Part shown: positions 1 through 8,485 of the stretch, piece by piece
Layout of the letters: every line of letters begins with the position of its first letter
How positions within the stretch are numbered: position 1 is the stretch's first letter
Source: an uncultured Verrucomicrobia subdivision 3 bacterium
Lineage (GTDB): Bacteria > Verrucomicrobiota > Verrucomicrobiia > Limisphaerales > UBA11358
Direction of reading: 5' to 3'
Assembly: GCA_903875465.1 (NCBI GenBank)
Contig: CAIQWB010000076.1
Location: 1-56,231 of the forward strand
Length of the DNA: 56,231 nucleotides
Translations under genes and position numbers: made by a program
Notes under the pieces: model-generated
Database searches by the model: none
Told to the model about the DNA's origin: nothing
What the model saw: only the letters and a program-made list of their open reading frames with translations

Positions 1-109
1 ACATCCCAGCCATTTTACTTTCGGAGTTCGGGTTAAAAACTGCCCGCGACTGAACCGCAGTACGGGGGTGAAAACCGCCAGAAGTATTCAGAATTAAGGC
101 GAAGCCCGA

Positions 110-134
110 GCGATTTGGAACATTTCCAAGTCGC
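110..134. other. Stem-loop at the lplA stop codon
   Basis: An 11-bp stem (one G-T wobble when read on the plus strand) closes a 3-base loop. Its right arm reaches the first base of the lplA stop codon on the minus strand. No T-run follows on either strand, so it is not a classical intrinsic terminator. It may protect or end the lplA transcript. Nothing else is recognisable in bases 1-109. Confidence 0.4.
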
Positions 135-853
135 TAAAATTTCTGATTCCATTCCGCCGTCGCGTACTTTTCCCGGGCGAGCCGGGCGATTTCGGTCAGT
201 GGCGGGTCGGTTAATGGTTCATGGGCCTGCCATTCCTTCTGCAGGGCGGTTTTGACGCGGGCAGCGGGGACGGGCAGGTTCCGGACAAAATCGCGGTGCG
301 GACGGTGGCTGCGGTAATCGGGTTCCAAGGAGGGCATGGGAAGGAGCTCGCTGATGCGCTCCAGGTCGCATGCCAGGAGGAGGGTGCCGTGAAACAGCAG
401 CCAGTCGCGGCGCCGGCGCTGGGCATTGCCGGCAAATTTTTGTTCGCCAATCGCGAGGTCGGTGTGCCCCCGCACGATCACTGGCTGACCGGAAGCCGCT
501 GCCAGGGCCCGGCGATTGCGCTCCATAATATAATGATTGGCGCTGGTGATGTTACTGGTGGGCCCATCGGCGGTAATCGGCAGGATTAACGAGTAATTCA
601 AGCCACCCGGCATTTGGACCACGGTGCCGCCACCCGAACACCGCCGGAAAATGGGAATGCCCCGTGCCTGGCAGGCGGCGACGTTGACTTCGCGGGCAAT
701 GTGGTTGGCATAGCCCACCACGACAAAGGTCTCGCCTGGCTCCCAAAACAGCAGGGTGGCAGTCCCCTGGCCACGTTCGCAATGATCCAGCAGGGTCTCA
801 TCCAGCGCGAGGTTTTCGGCCGGAGTGGGCAGGGTTAGATCCAGGAAATTCAT
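134..853 (-). CDS. lplA: Lipoate-protein ligase A family protein
   Basis: The 239-aa product belongs to the biotin/lipoate A/B protein ligase fold. The family attaches lipoate or octanoate to the E2 subunits of 2-oxoacid dehydrogenases and to glycine cleavage H protein in the cytosol. Visible hallmarks are RRCSGGGTVVQMPGGLNYSL near residues 70-90, the substrate-binding loop, and GEQKFAGNAQRRRRDWLLFH near 135-155 with the lysine expected to contact lipoyl-AMP. It is shorter than E. coli LplA (about 338 aa) and lacks the C-terminal accessory domain, so it could be a LipM/LipL-like transferase or need a separate partner. It is divergent from aceE, 66 bases away, whose complex needs lipoylated E2; that fits a shared role. 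Confidence 0.85.
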   Translation of the reverse strand: MNFLDLTLPTPAENLALDETLLDHCERGQGTATLLFWEPGETFVVVGYANHIAREVNVAACQARGIPIFRRCSGGGTVVQMPGGLNYSLILPITADGPTSNITSANHYIMERNRRALAAASGQPVIVRGHTDLAIGEQKFAGNAQRRRRDWLLFHGTLLLACDLERISELLPMPSLEPDYRSHRPHRDFVRNLPVPAARVKTALQKEWQAHEPLTDPPLTEIARLAREKYATAEWNQKF

Positions 854-919
854 TATTGCCGGGTGGGATGCTAATTTGGCTGGTATTCGGGGGGCAAATT
901 AGGTCTAATATGGCGCAGG

Positions 920-3655
920 TTGTTTTCGCATTTGCAAAAAGAGCTTAATCAAGTGAACGTATCAAAAGAAGTAATTAAAAATTTTACGGATCGCGGCCTG
1001 GCCGCCTCCGGCAACTCCACTAGCGACAAATGGTCTGAGTCGCTCCAATCGGTGTTTGAACTGGCGCTGCAAAACGCCGGGCCGGAACGCACCTCCCAAT
1101 TACTGGAACAACTGACGGAACAACTGCGCAGTGCGCCGCGGACCAGCCCGGGCGTGACCACGCCGTATGTGAATACCATTTCGGCGGCCAATCAGGCACC
1201 GTTTCCGGGCAATCGCGATATTGAACGCCGGATCAAAAGCCTCATCCGCTGGAATGCCATGGCGATGGTGGTGAAGGCTAACTCGACCACGAACGTGGGC
1301 GGTCATATTTCCTCCTTTGCCTCCTCGGCCACCTTGTACGAAGTGGCGTTCAACCACTTTTTCCGCGGGGCCACGGATGATTTTCCGGGTGACATGGTTT
1401 ATTTTCAGGGCCATGCCGCCCCGGGGATGTACGCCCGCGCCTTCTTGGAAGGTCGCATTAGTGAGCAACAGTTGCAGAATTTCCGCCAGGAGCTCGCGGA
1501 TGGCGGCGGGTTGTCCTCTTATCCGCATCCCTATTTGATGCCGGAATTCTGGCAGTTCCCCACGGTGTCCATGGGTTTGGGCCCGATCATGTCGCTGTAT
1601 CAGGCGCGGTTTAACCGTTATCTGCACGCGCGTGGCCTGACCAAATGGAAGACGGAACCCAAGGTCTGGGCATTCCTCGGTGACGGCGAGTCGGACGAGC
1701 CGGAATCCCTCGGGGCCATCACGCTGGCCGGTCGCGAAAACCTGGACAATGTGGTCTGGGTAGTGAATTGCAATTTGCAGCGGCTCGACGGTCCGGTGCG
1801 GGGCAACGGCAAGATCATTCAGGAGCTCGAAGGTCTCTTCCGCGGCGCGGGCTGGAATGTCATCAAGGTTATCTGGGGCACGGCTTGGGATGAATTGATT
1901 CGGCGCGACAAGACCGGGTTGTTGATCAAGCGCATGGATGAATGCGTGGATGGCGACTACCAAAAATATGTCGTGGAGCCGGGCAGCTACACCCGCAAGC
2001 ATTTCTTCGGCAAATATCCGGAATTGCTTGAGTTGGTCAATCACCTGACCGACGAGCAAATCAACAAACTTCTGCGGGGTGGCCACGATGCGCGCAAAAT
2101 GTATGCCGCGTACAAATCCGCCACCGAGCACAAGGGCCAGCCCACGGTCATTCTGGCGAAGACCATCAAGGGCTATGGCCTGGGCGAGGCCGGGGAGGGC
2201 AAGAACATTTCCCACCAGCAGAAGAAGATGAATGAGAAGGAGCTGCGCGAATTCCGCAAGCGCTTCGACATTCCCATCAGCGACGACATTATCGCGGAAA
2301 CGCCGTTTTACCGTCCGCCGGCGGACAGTCCGGAGATCAAATATCTCCTCGAACAGCGGGCCAAGCTCGGCGGCTTTTTGCCGGCGCGCATCGTCAAGCC
2401 AGTCACGCTGGACGTGCCCAAGGCGGATTATTTCGGGGAATTTTACCGGGGTTCAGCCCGTGAAATTTCCACCACCATGGCCTTTGGCCGGTTGCTGAGT
2501 ATTTTGTTGCAGCACAAAGGCATTTCCCAAAACATTGTGCCCATCATACCGGATGAGGCGCGCACGTTTGGGCTGGACACCTTGTTCCGTGAAATCGGCA
2601 TTTATTCGCCCAAGGGCCAGTTGTACGAGCCCGTGGATCTGAACACCCTTTCGTTTTATCACGAGGCAAAGGACGGCCAGATCTTGGAAGAGGGCATCAC
2701 GGAGGCGGGTTCCATGGCCTCGTTTATCGCCGCCGGCACCAGCTACGCCACGCATCGCGTGCCCACGATTCCGTTCTACATTTATTATTCCATGTTTGGT
2801 CCGCAGCGGGTGGGTGACCTGTTCTGGCTGGCCGGGGATATTCGCGCCAAGGGCTTTTTGCTGGGCGCCACCTCGGGCCGCACCACGCTCAATGGCGAGG
2901 GGCTCCAACACCAAGACGGTCACAGTCTGCTGCTCGCCGGCACTGTGCCCACGTGTCTGCCTTATGATCCTGCGTTTGGCTATGAGCTCGCTGTGATCGT
3001 GGCGGAAGGCCTGCGCCGCATGTACGTCGCCAAGGAGGAAATTTTCTACTATATCGCGCTCTATAACGAGAACTACCTGATGCCGTTGATGCCTCCGGGC
3101 GTGGAAGAGGGTATTTTGAAGGGGCTCTACAAATTCAAGGCAGGCGCGGAAGGCCTGAAGGTCAAGGCCAACCTGATCGGCAGCGGTGCCATCATGACCT
3201 CGGCCCTGAAAGCCCAGACCATCCTGGCGGACCGCTACGGCGTCTCCGCGGATATTTGGAGTGCCACCAGCTACAAGTTGCTGCGTAACGAGGCCATCCA
3301 GACGCAAACGTGGAACATGTTGCATCCCACCGAGGCCCCGAAAAAATCTTATTTGGAAACCTTGCTGGCGAAGGAAACGGCTCCGTTTATCGCCGTCTCC
3401 GACAACGTCCGGACCATCCCCGACCAAATTGGACCCTGGGTGCCAGGCGGCTTGTTCACCTTGGGCACCGATGGCTTCGGCCGCAGCGACACCCGCACCC
3501 GGCTGCGCCGGTTCTTCGGGGTGGACGCGGAATCCACCGTGATTGGCGTGCTCTACGCGCTGGCGGAAAAAGGCGCCATCCAGCGGACGGTGGTGGCCCA
3601 AGCCATCAAAGACCTGGGCGTGGATCCGAACAAAATCCAGCCGCAGCTCGTCTAG
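920..3655 (+). CDS. aceE: Pyruvate dehydrogenase E1, homodimeric type
   Basis: This 911-aa protein aligns through its whole length with the E. coli-type single-chain E1 (887 aa), the thiamine-diphosphate enzyme that decarboxylates pyruvate and acetylates the lipoyl arm of E2. The thiamine motif is visible as FLGDGESDEPES followed about 27 residues later by NCN. Other family signatures are YFQGHAAPGMYARAFLEG, ARTFGLDTLFREIGIYSP and TSGRTTLNGEGLQHQDGHS. The listed start is TTG at 920. A GTG at 953, preceded by AAAGAG, would give an N-terminus closer to the family. E2 and E3 genes are not in the window. The gene ends 28 bases before a strong terminator and so is probably monocistronic. Confidence 0.96.
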   Translation: MFSHLQKELNQVNVSKEVIKNFTDRGLAASGNSTSDKWSESLQSVFELALQNAGPERTSQLLEQLTEQLRSAPRTSPGVTTPYVNTISAANQAPFPGNRDIERRIKSLIRWNAMAMVVKANSTTNVGGHISSFASSATLYEVAFNHFFRGATDDFPGDMVYFQGHAAPGMYARAFLEGRISEQQLQNFRQELADGGGLSSYPHPYLMPEFWQFPTVSMGLGPIMSLYQARFNRYLHARGLTKWKTEPKVWAFLGDGESDEPESLGAITLAGRENLDNVVWVVNCNLQRLDGPVRGNGKIIQELEGLFRGAGWNVIKVIWGTAWDELIRRDKTGLLIKRMDECVDGDYQKYVVEPGSYTRKHFFGKYPELLELVNHLTDEQINKLLRGGHDARKMYAAYKSATEHKGQPTVILAKTIKGYGLGEAGEGKNISHQQKKMNEKELREFRKRFDIPISDDIIAETPFYRPPADSPEIKYLLEQRAKLGGFLPARIVKPVTLDVPKADYFGEFYRGSAREISTTMAFGRLLSILLQHKGISQNIVPIIPDEARTFGLDTLFREIGIYSPKGQLYEPVDLNTLSFYHEAKDGQILEEGITEAGSMASFIAAGTSYATHRVPTIPFYIYYSMFGPQRVGDLFWLAGDIRAKGFLLGATSGRTTLNGEGLQHQDGHSLLLAGTVPTCLPYDPAFGYELAVIVAEGLRRMYVAKEEIFYYIALYNENYLMPLMPPGVEEGILKGLYKFKAGAEGLKVKANLIGSGAIMTSALKAQTILADRYGVSADIWSATSYKLLRNEAIQTQTWNMLHPTEAPKKSYLETLLAKETAPFIAVSDNVRTIPDQIGPWVPGGLFTLGTDGFGRSDTRTRLRRFFGVDAESTVIGVLYALAEKGAIQRTVVAQAIKDLGVDPNKIQPQLV

Positions 3656-3683
3656 TTCCTTTAATAATAAAGTTGAATTCACC

Positions 3684-3716
3684 ATCCCACCGGGCGAGGC
3701 CCGGTGGGATTTTTTA
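3684..3716 (+). terminator. Intrinsic terminator after aceE
   Basis: A perfect 11-bp stem (ATCCCACCGGG pairing with CCCGGTGGGAT) with a 5-base loop is followed directly by TTTTTA on the plus strand. It lies 28 bases after the aceE stop. This is the clearest Rho-independent terminator in the window. Confidence 0.93.
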
Positions 3717-3969
3717 TTGGGAAATTTTCATTCGCCGCCGGCCGCGAGGTTATTGGGTGCCACCATCAGTTAGAAAGGTTTGGCCGATTCTGTTTACCGG
3801 GTCTGCAAGGTGATTTGCGGTCAGAGCCGCAAGGTCCGGCTGGGTGTGTCACGCAAACATCCAAGGCGCAAACCCGATTATTGCCAGGGCAGGGAGCATG
3901 GCTACGTTTGCGGTTTCTGTTGGCGTGCGGGGCGAAATGGCTTAAATTAGGCGGGTAATTCGCATCAAA

Positions 3970-4512
3970 ATGAAAAAAAACATCGTTTTGGGGGTGACGG
4001 GCTCCATTGCCGCTCATAAGGCAGCGGATCTGGCGAGTCTCCTGACCAAACAAGGCCGGGCGGTGCGGGTGGTCATGACGGCGGATGCCCAGCGGTTCAT
4101 CACCCCTTTGCCGTTTAAAACTTTGTCCCGGCACCCGGTGGTCACGGAGCTTTACGATGAGGAGGAGGGCTGGCAGCCCACCCACATTAAACTGGCGGAT
4201 GAGGCGGACCTGTTGCTGATCGCCCCGGCCACGGCCCAGGTCATAGCCCGGCTGGCGCATGGGTTGGCGGATGATGCGCTGACGTGCATTGCGCTGGCGT
4301 TGAATCCCCTGGCCAAATTGTTGATTGCCCCGGCGATGAACGGGAAAATGTGGCAGCACCCCGCCACCCAGGCCAATGTGGCCACCTTGAAAGGCCGGGG
4401 GGCGGAATTCATCGGTCCGGACGAAGGGCTCCTATCCTGCGGCTATGAGGGGGTTGGCCGGCTGTGGCCGGTGGAAAAGATTGCCGCGCGCGCGGTGGAA
4501 CTCCTGGGGTAA
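3970..4512 (+). CDS. coaC: Phosphopantothenoylcysteine decarboxylase (stand-alone CoaC)
   Basis: The 180-aa protein is the FMN-dependent HFCD flavoprotein domain that converts 4'-phosphopantothenoylcysteine to 4'-phosphopantetheine in coenzyme A synthesis. Seen directly: N-terminal GVTGSIAAHKAADL for flavin binding, the THIKLA region with the likely catalytic His near residue 75, the PAMNGKMW substrate clamp and the flap motif LLSCGYEGVGR with its conserved Cys. Most bacteria carry this as the N-terminal half of a CoaBC fusion. Here the protein stops at the end of the decarboxylase domain, so CoaB must lie elsewhere. AGGCGGG lies upstream of the ATG. It is 8 bases before the sensor kinase gene, so the two are probably co-transcribed. 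Confidence 0.88.
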   Translation: MKKNIVLGVTGSIAAHKAADLASLLTKQGRAVRVVMTADAQRFITPLPFKTLSRHPVVTELYDEEEGWQPTHIKLADEADLLLIAPATAQVIARLAHGLADDALTCIALALNPLAKLLIAPAMNGKMWQHPATQANVATLKGRGAEFIGPDEGLLSCGYEGVGRLWPVEKIAARAVELLG

Positions 4513-4520
4513 GTTGATTT

Positions 4521-5930
4521 GTGGCCACTGAATTTTTCACCCGGGCCCAGGCCAACTGGTTAAAACGGCTGCCGACGCTGTTTGAAATTCCCGTGCCCGA
4601 CCCGGCGCGGTTGCGGCAGCGCATCGGGATGATGGAGGGTAATATGATCCTGCCGGTCAAGGCGGTATTTATCGCCATGATCGCCTACTCCTTCAATTAC
4701 CAGCAGCACTGGGTGGGGGAAATTATCAGCACCCTGGATGTGACCGTGGAGGAGATCCAGTATATTTTTTGGTTCTATATCCTGGCCAGTGTGGTGCTGG
4801 CGGTGGTGGTACTGGTTTCCCGAGTCCTGCCGCTGGCACTGGTCCAATGGACAGTGGTTACGAGCAGCATGGTCGACGGGCTGTTTATCGCCGGCATGGC
4901 CTTGCTGACCGGCGGGTTGGACAGTCTTTTGTTCTGGTTGTTTGTGGGCTTGATTGTGCGGAATTCGGTGAGCGTGCCGCCGGGATTCTCCCAGTTGTTT
5001 TTGAATTTTTTCATCAGCCTTTGCTATGTATTGGTGGCGATTTTGGATGTTTCGGTGATTGGCGGTCTGGATGACACCACCCGGCGGGCCTTTGATTTGA
5101 CCCCGCATGAGGAACTCGGGGAACCGTTTTTCCTGCGTTTGATCGTGTTGTGGCTGACGGCGTTGTGCGGGTATGGCTACCAGGCATTTCTGGAACGGCA
5201 GCGACTGGCGGCGGAGGAGGCTGCGGAATTTTCGGCCCGGGAGGGGCAACTACATTCGGCGGGGCGGCTGGCGGCGGAATTTGCGCACCAAATCAAGAAC
5301 CCCCTGGCGGTGATCAATAATGCGGCTTTTTCCCTGCAACGTTCGGCGCGGGAAGGGCGGGCAGCGGCGCCGGAACTGGTGTCGATCATCCAGGAGGAAG
5401 TGGCGCGGGCGGACCGGGTGATCACTCAAGTGATGGGGTATGCGCAATTGAGCGAGGGGCGGGTGGAAAAGCTGGAGGTGCTGGCCGAGTTGGAGCGGGC
5501 GCTGGAGCAGGTGTTTCCCGCCGCTGTCCCCACGGGAATAACAGTGCGGCGTGAGTTTGGCCGCAATTTCCCGCCATTGCTCATGCAGCGCAACCATTTG
5601 AACGAAGCATTGGTAAATCTGCTGCAAAATGCCCGGGAAGCCCTGGATGATTCAGGTGCGGTCGTCTTCACAGCCGAATGTGACCGGGAATTCACGGTGA
5701 CGATCTCGGTGGCGGACACCGGACCGGGCATTCCGCCGGAATTGATGGAGCGCATTTTTGAGGCCTATTTCACCACCCGGGAAAAGGGCACGGGACTGGG
5801 CCTGGCGATTGTGAAGCATAATGTGGAACTCTATGGCGGCCGGGTATTGGTTGAATCCGTGCTTGGACACGGAGCGAAATTTACGTTAATCTTTCCAGCA
5901 AAAACCTGGATGCAAACGAAAGCCAAATGA
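4521..5930 (+). CDS. Membrane sensor histidine kinase of an NtrC-type pair
   Basis: The 469-aa protein starts at GTG. Roughly residues 50-225 hold about five or six hydrophobic segments, with no large extracytoplasmic domain. Then follows a HisKA domain with the phosphorylated His near residue 256 (AAEFAHQIKNPLAVI) and a HATPase domain with the N box NEALVNLLQNAREAL, G1 box DTGPGIP and G2 box GTGLGLAI. Membrane-embedded sensors of this shape often read a lipid or membrane state; that is inference. The stop overlaps the start of the next gene by 4 bases (ATGA), so the pair is translationally coupled to the sigma-54 regulator at 5927. The GTG start is supported by its position right after coaC. 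Confidence 0.9.
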   Translation: MATEFFTRAQANWLKRLPTLFEIPVPDPARLRQRIGMMEGNMILPVKAVFIAMIAYSFNYQQHWVGEIISTLDVTVEEIQYIFWFYILASVVLAVVVLVSRVLPLALVQWTVVTSSMVDGLFIAGMALLTGGLDSLLFWLFVGLIVRNSVSVPPGFSQLFLNFFISLCYVLVAILDVSVIGGLDDTTRRAFDLTPHEELGEPFFLRLIVLWLTALCGYGYQAFLERQRLAAEEAAEFSAREGQLHSAGRLAAEFAHQIKNPLAVINNAAFSLQRSAREGRAAAPELVSIIQEEVARADRVITQVMGYAQLSEGRVEKLEVLAELERALEQVFPAAVPTGITVRREFGRNFPPLLMQRNHLNEALVNLLQNAREALDDSGAVVFTAECDREFTVTISVADTGPGIPPELMERIFEAYFTTREKGTGLGLAIVKHNVELYGGRVLVESVLGHGAKFTLIFPAKTWMQTKAK

Positions 5931-7342
5931 GCCTGCACCTTCCACCCGTCCTCGTTGTGGACGACGAAAAAAACATGCGTCTTTCGTTGCAGACCATGTT
6001 AAGGGATGAGGGCTACACCACGCGGCTGTCCGAATCTGCGGAGAACGCACTGGAACTGCTGGCCACCGAGTCGTTTTTCATGGTGATCACCGATGCGCGC
6101 CTGGGCGGGATGAGCGGTTATGAATTGCTGGGCAAAATCCGGTCGCGCTGGCCGGATTTGCCCACGTTAATGCTCACCGCCTACGCCACCCCCAAACTGG
6201 CGGTGGAGGCCATCAAGGCCGGGGCCATGGATTATCTGGCCAAACCTTTTGCTCCGGAAGAATTGTTTCACGCGGTGGCGCGGTGCGCTGAACGGCACAA
6301 ACTGTTGCGGGAAAATGCCGCGCTGCGCGCCCGGGCGGGGGAGGTCACGAGCCTGGAGCAAATCATCGGCGAAGCACCGGCCATGCGGGGCATTCGGCAG
6401 ATGATTCAGACAGTGGCGCCCACCGATGCCCGGGTGATGATTTTGGGTGAAAGCGGCACGGGCAAGGAACTGGTGGCGGGGGCGATCCACGGTCTGAGCC
6501 AGCGGCGGGGAAATAATTACGTACGCATCAATTGTGCCGCCATTCCTGAAAATTTGCTAGAGAGCGAACTTTTCGGCCACGAAAAAGGGGCCTTTACCGG
6601 GGCGCTCCGCCAAAAACTCGGACGTTTTGAGGAAGCAGACCAGGGGACGATTTTCCTGGATGAGATTGCCGACATGAGCAAGCCCCTGCAGGCCAAGCTA
6701 CTGCGGTTTCTGGAAGACGGATCTTTCACCCGGGTGGGGGGCACACAGGAATTGAAGGTGGATGTGCGGCTGATCGCTGCGACGAACCGCAATCTCACCC
6801 AGGCCATCCAAGACGAGACGTTCCGGGAGGACTTATATCACCGGCTTAATGTGGTCCAATTTCACCTGCCCGCGCTCCGGGAGCGGGGGGCGGATGTGGC
6901 CCTGCTGGCGGATTATTTTCTGAAGTTATTCCGCCTGAAGATGAATAAAAATGCCACCACCCTGGCGCCGGCCACCAGCCAGAAGCTGTTGTCCCACAAC
7001 TGGCCGGGGAATGTGCGGGAGTTGCGCAATGTCATTGAGCGGGCCTTGATTCTGGAAACTACCCGGGAAATCCAACCGGCCAGCCTTCCGGAGTTTGAAC
7101 GCGACCAAAGCCGCCAAAAAACGCAGGCGATTCAGGCGATTGCGGGAGAATCGCTGGATGACGCGTTGGGCCGGCTGGAGCGGGAGATCATCAATCATTC
7201 GCTGGAAGCCAACGGTTTTAGCCTGACGCGCGTGGCGGAATCCCTCAAACTAACCCGGCATGCACTGCGCTACCGAATGCAGCGCCTGAATATGAAACTG
7301 GCCAGTGAACCCGGTCCGGGCCGTGAGAATACTGATTTTTGA
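5927..7342 (+). CDS. NtrC-family sigma-54-dependent response regulator
   Basis: The 471-aa protein has three parts: a receiver domain with phosphoacceptor Asp56 (VITDARLGG) and LAKP lysine near 105; an AAA+ domain with Walker A GESGTGKE at 174-181, an intact GAFTGA loop at 221-226 and Walker B IFLDEIADM; and a Fis-type helix-turn-helix at the C-terminus (FSLTRVAESLKLTRHALRYR). The intact GAFTGA loop means it should contact RNA polymerase sigma-54. It is coupled to the membrane kinase before it and followed by genes of hopanoid type, so it may regulate that lipid pathway (inference). I did not find a convincing -24/-12 promoter in this run. Confidence 0.95.
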   Translation: MSLHLPPVLVVDDEKNMRLSLQTMLRDEGYTTRLSESAENALELLATESFFMVITDARLGGMSGYELLGKIRSRWPDLPTLMLTAYATPKLAVEAIKAGAMDYLAKPFAPEELFHAVARCAERHKLLRENAALRARAGEVTSLEQIIGEAPAMRGIRQMIQTVAPTDARVMILGESGTGKELVAGAIHGLSQRRGNNYVRINCAAIPENLLESELFGHEKGAFTGALRQKLGRFEEADQGTIFLDEIADMSKPLQAKLLRFLEDGSFTRVGGTQELKVDVRLIAATNRNLTQAIQDETFREDLYHRLNVVQFHLPALRERGADVALLADYFLKLFRLKMNKNATTLAPATSQKLLSHNWPGNVRELRNVIERALILETTREIQPASLPEFERDQSRQKTQAIQAIAGESLDDALGRLEREIINHSLEANGFSLTRVAESLKLTRHALRYRMQRLNMKLASEPGPGRENTDF

Positions 7343-7348
7343 CCAATT

Positions 7349-7612
7349 ATGTTAGCTGCAATCGAAGAACTCTCGACGCCCTTAGGCTCCCAGTTGCTCA
7401 ATTTTGGAGCGATGGCGGCCGCCATGCTGATTGCCGTGTCGGCGGCTTTTTATTGGGCAACGACGCATCAACGCAAGCGGAAGCGCAAACGGAAGCATCA
7501 TGGCCATGGCCGGATCAATCCCACCCGCGCGGAGGTCGGGGGCATGCCGGCGCCGCGTTCGGAGGCCGAGTCCCAGCACCGTAGCGACGGGCATTCTCCC
7601 TTTGATCCCTAG
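7349..7612 (+). CDS. Small membrane protein with a polybasic segment
   Basis: I do not recognise a family. The 87-aa product has a hydrophobic segment near residues 15-38 (FGAMAAAMLIAVSAAFYW), directly followed by a highly basic run (HQRKRKRKRKHHGHGR) and a polar, Pro/Ser/Glu-rich tail. By the positive-inside rule the basic run should be cytoplasmic. It begins 6 bases after the regulator stop and ends 3 bases before the hpnD-type start, so it is most likely a real gene in the operon. An overlapping frame starting at 7339 reads less like a protein and was not used. It could bind acidic lipids or the regulator; this is a guess. Confidence 0.6.
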   Translation: MLAAIEELSTPLGSQLLNFGAMAAAMLIAVSAAFYWATTHQRKRKRKRKHHGHGRINPTRAEVGGMPAPRSEAESQHRSDGHSPFDP

Positions 7613-7615
7613 GTA

Positions 7616-8485
7616 ATGCAACACAGTCAAGCCATCACCCGCAAGAGCGCCTCCAATCTGGCGCTCGCTTTTGTATTGCTGCCCAAGCCCCGGCGGGAGG
7701 CCATGGCAACCCTCTACGCCTTTTGCCGGGAAGTGGATGATGTGGCGGATGAGGATGCCGTGCCCACGGGCATCCGGCGCACCCGCCTTGCGGAATGGCG
7801 GGAAGATATCCGGGAGGCGTGCACGAATGGCCAGCCAAAATTCGTAGTGAACCAGGAATTTCAAGCCGTCATTCGGCAGTACGGCTTGCGCTTTGAGTTG
7901 CTGGATGAGTTGATCCAGGGGTGCGAGATGGACCTGGATACGCTGACCTATGAGGATTACGAGTCGTTGGAATTATATTGTCATCGGGTGGCCTCGGTCG
8001 TGGGGTTGTTGAGCATTGAGATATTTGGATATAAAAATCCCGCCTGCCGGGAGTACGCCCTGCATTTGGGGAAGGCCCTGCAACTCACCAATATCTTGCG
8101 GGATGTGCGGGCGGACGCCGAGCGGGGCCGGATTTACCTGCCACAAGCGGAACTCCGGCGCTTCCAAGTCAAACCCGAGGAAATCATGGGGAACCAGTAC
8201 ACGGAGCGTTACCTGGCCCTGGCCACCAGTGTGGCAGCGCGGGCCCGCCACTTTTATCAACTGGCCCGGCAAACCCTGCCGCCGGAAGACCGGCGGGCCA
8301 TGGTCGCGGCCGAGCTCATGGGGTCGGTTTACTGGCAGCTCCTGCTCAAATTAGAGCGCGAACAATTTAATGTGTTTGGGCCGGAGCGCATCCGGCTGGG
8401 CAAGGCGCACAAGCTGGCGTTGATTTTGCGATCGATGCTGGCGCATGCCGCCGGTTCCCGGCAATCCCCGTATGGCACCGCTTGA
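7616..8485 (+). CDS. hpnD: Presqualene diphosphate synthase (HpnD-like)
   Basis: The 289-aa protein is a trans-isoprenyl diphosphate synthase of the squalene/phytoene family. It shows the first Asp-rich motif in LYAFCREVDDVADED (about residues 35-50) and the second in LGKALQLTNILRDVRADA (about 150-170), which bind magnesium and the diphosphates of two prenyl chains. The start RKSASNLALAFVLLPKPRR and the motif GRIYLPQAEL resemble HpnD, which condenses two farnesyl diphosphates to presqualene diphosphate in bacterial squalene and hopanoid synthesis. Phytoene synthase is the main alternative. The HpnK-type gene that follows, overlapping by 14 bases, argues for hopanoids. HpnC, HpnE and the squalene-hopene cyclase are not in the window. 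Confidence 0.85.
   Translation: MQHSQAITRKSASNLALAFVLLPKPRREAMATLYAFCREVDDVADEDAVPTGIRRTRLAEWREDIREACTNGQPKFVVNQEFQAVIRQYGLRFELLDELIQGCEMDLDTLTYEDYESLELYCHRVASVVGLLSIEIFGYKNPACREYALHLGKALQLTNILRDVRADAERGRIYLPQAELRRFQVKPEEIMGNQYTERYLALATSVAARARHFYQLARQTLPPEDRRAMVAAELMGSVYWQLLLKLEREQFNVFGPERIRLGKAHKLALILRSMLAHAAGSRQSPYGTA

Noticed and set aside
906-919. A TAATAT box before aceE as a -10 element
   Set aside because: No -35 box stands at suitable spacing, and the start site would fall on the first possible start codon.
1100-2215. A 371-codon frame opposite aceE
   Set aside because: Shadow of aceE; composition biased and no family features. The 410-codon frame at 2453-3685 is rejected for the same reason.
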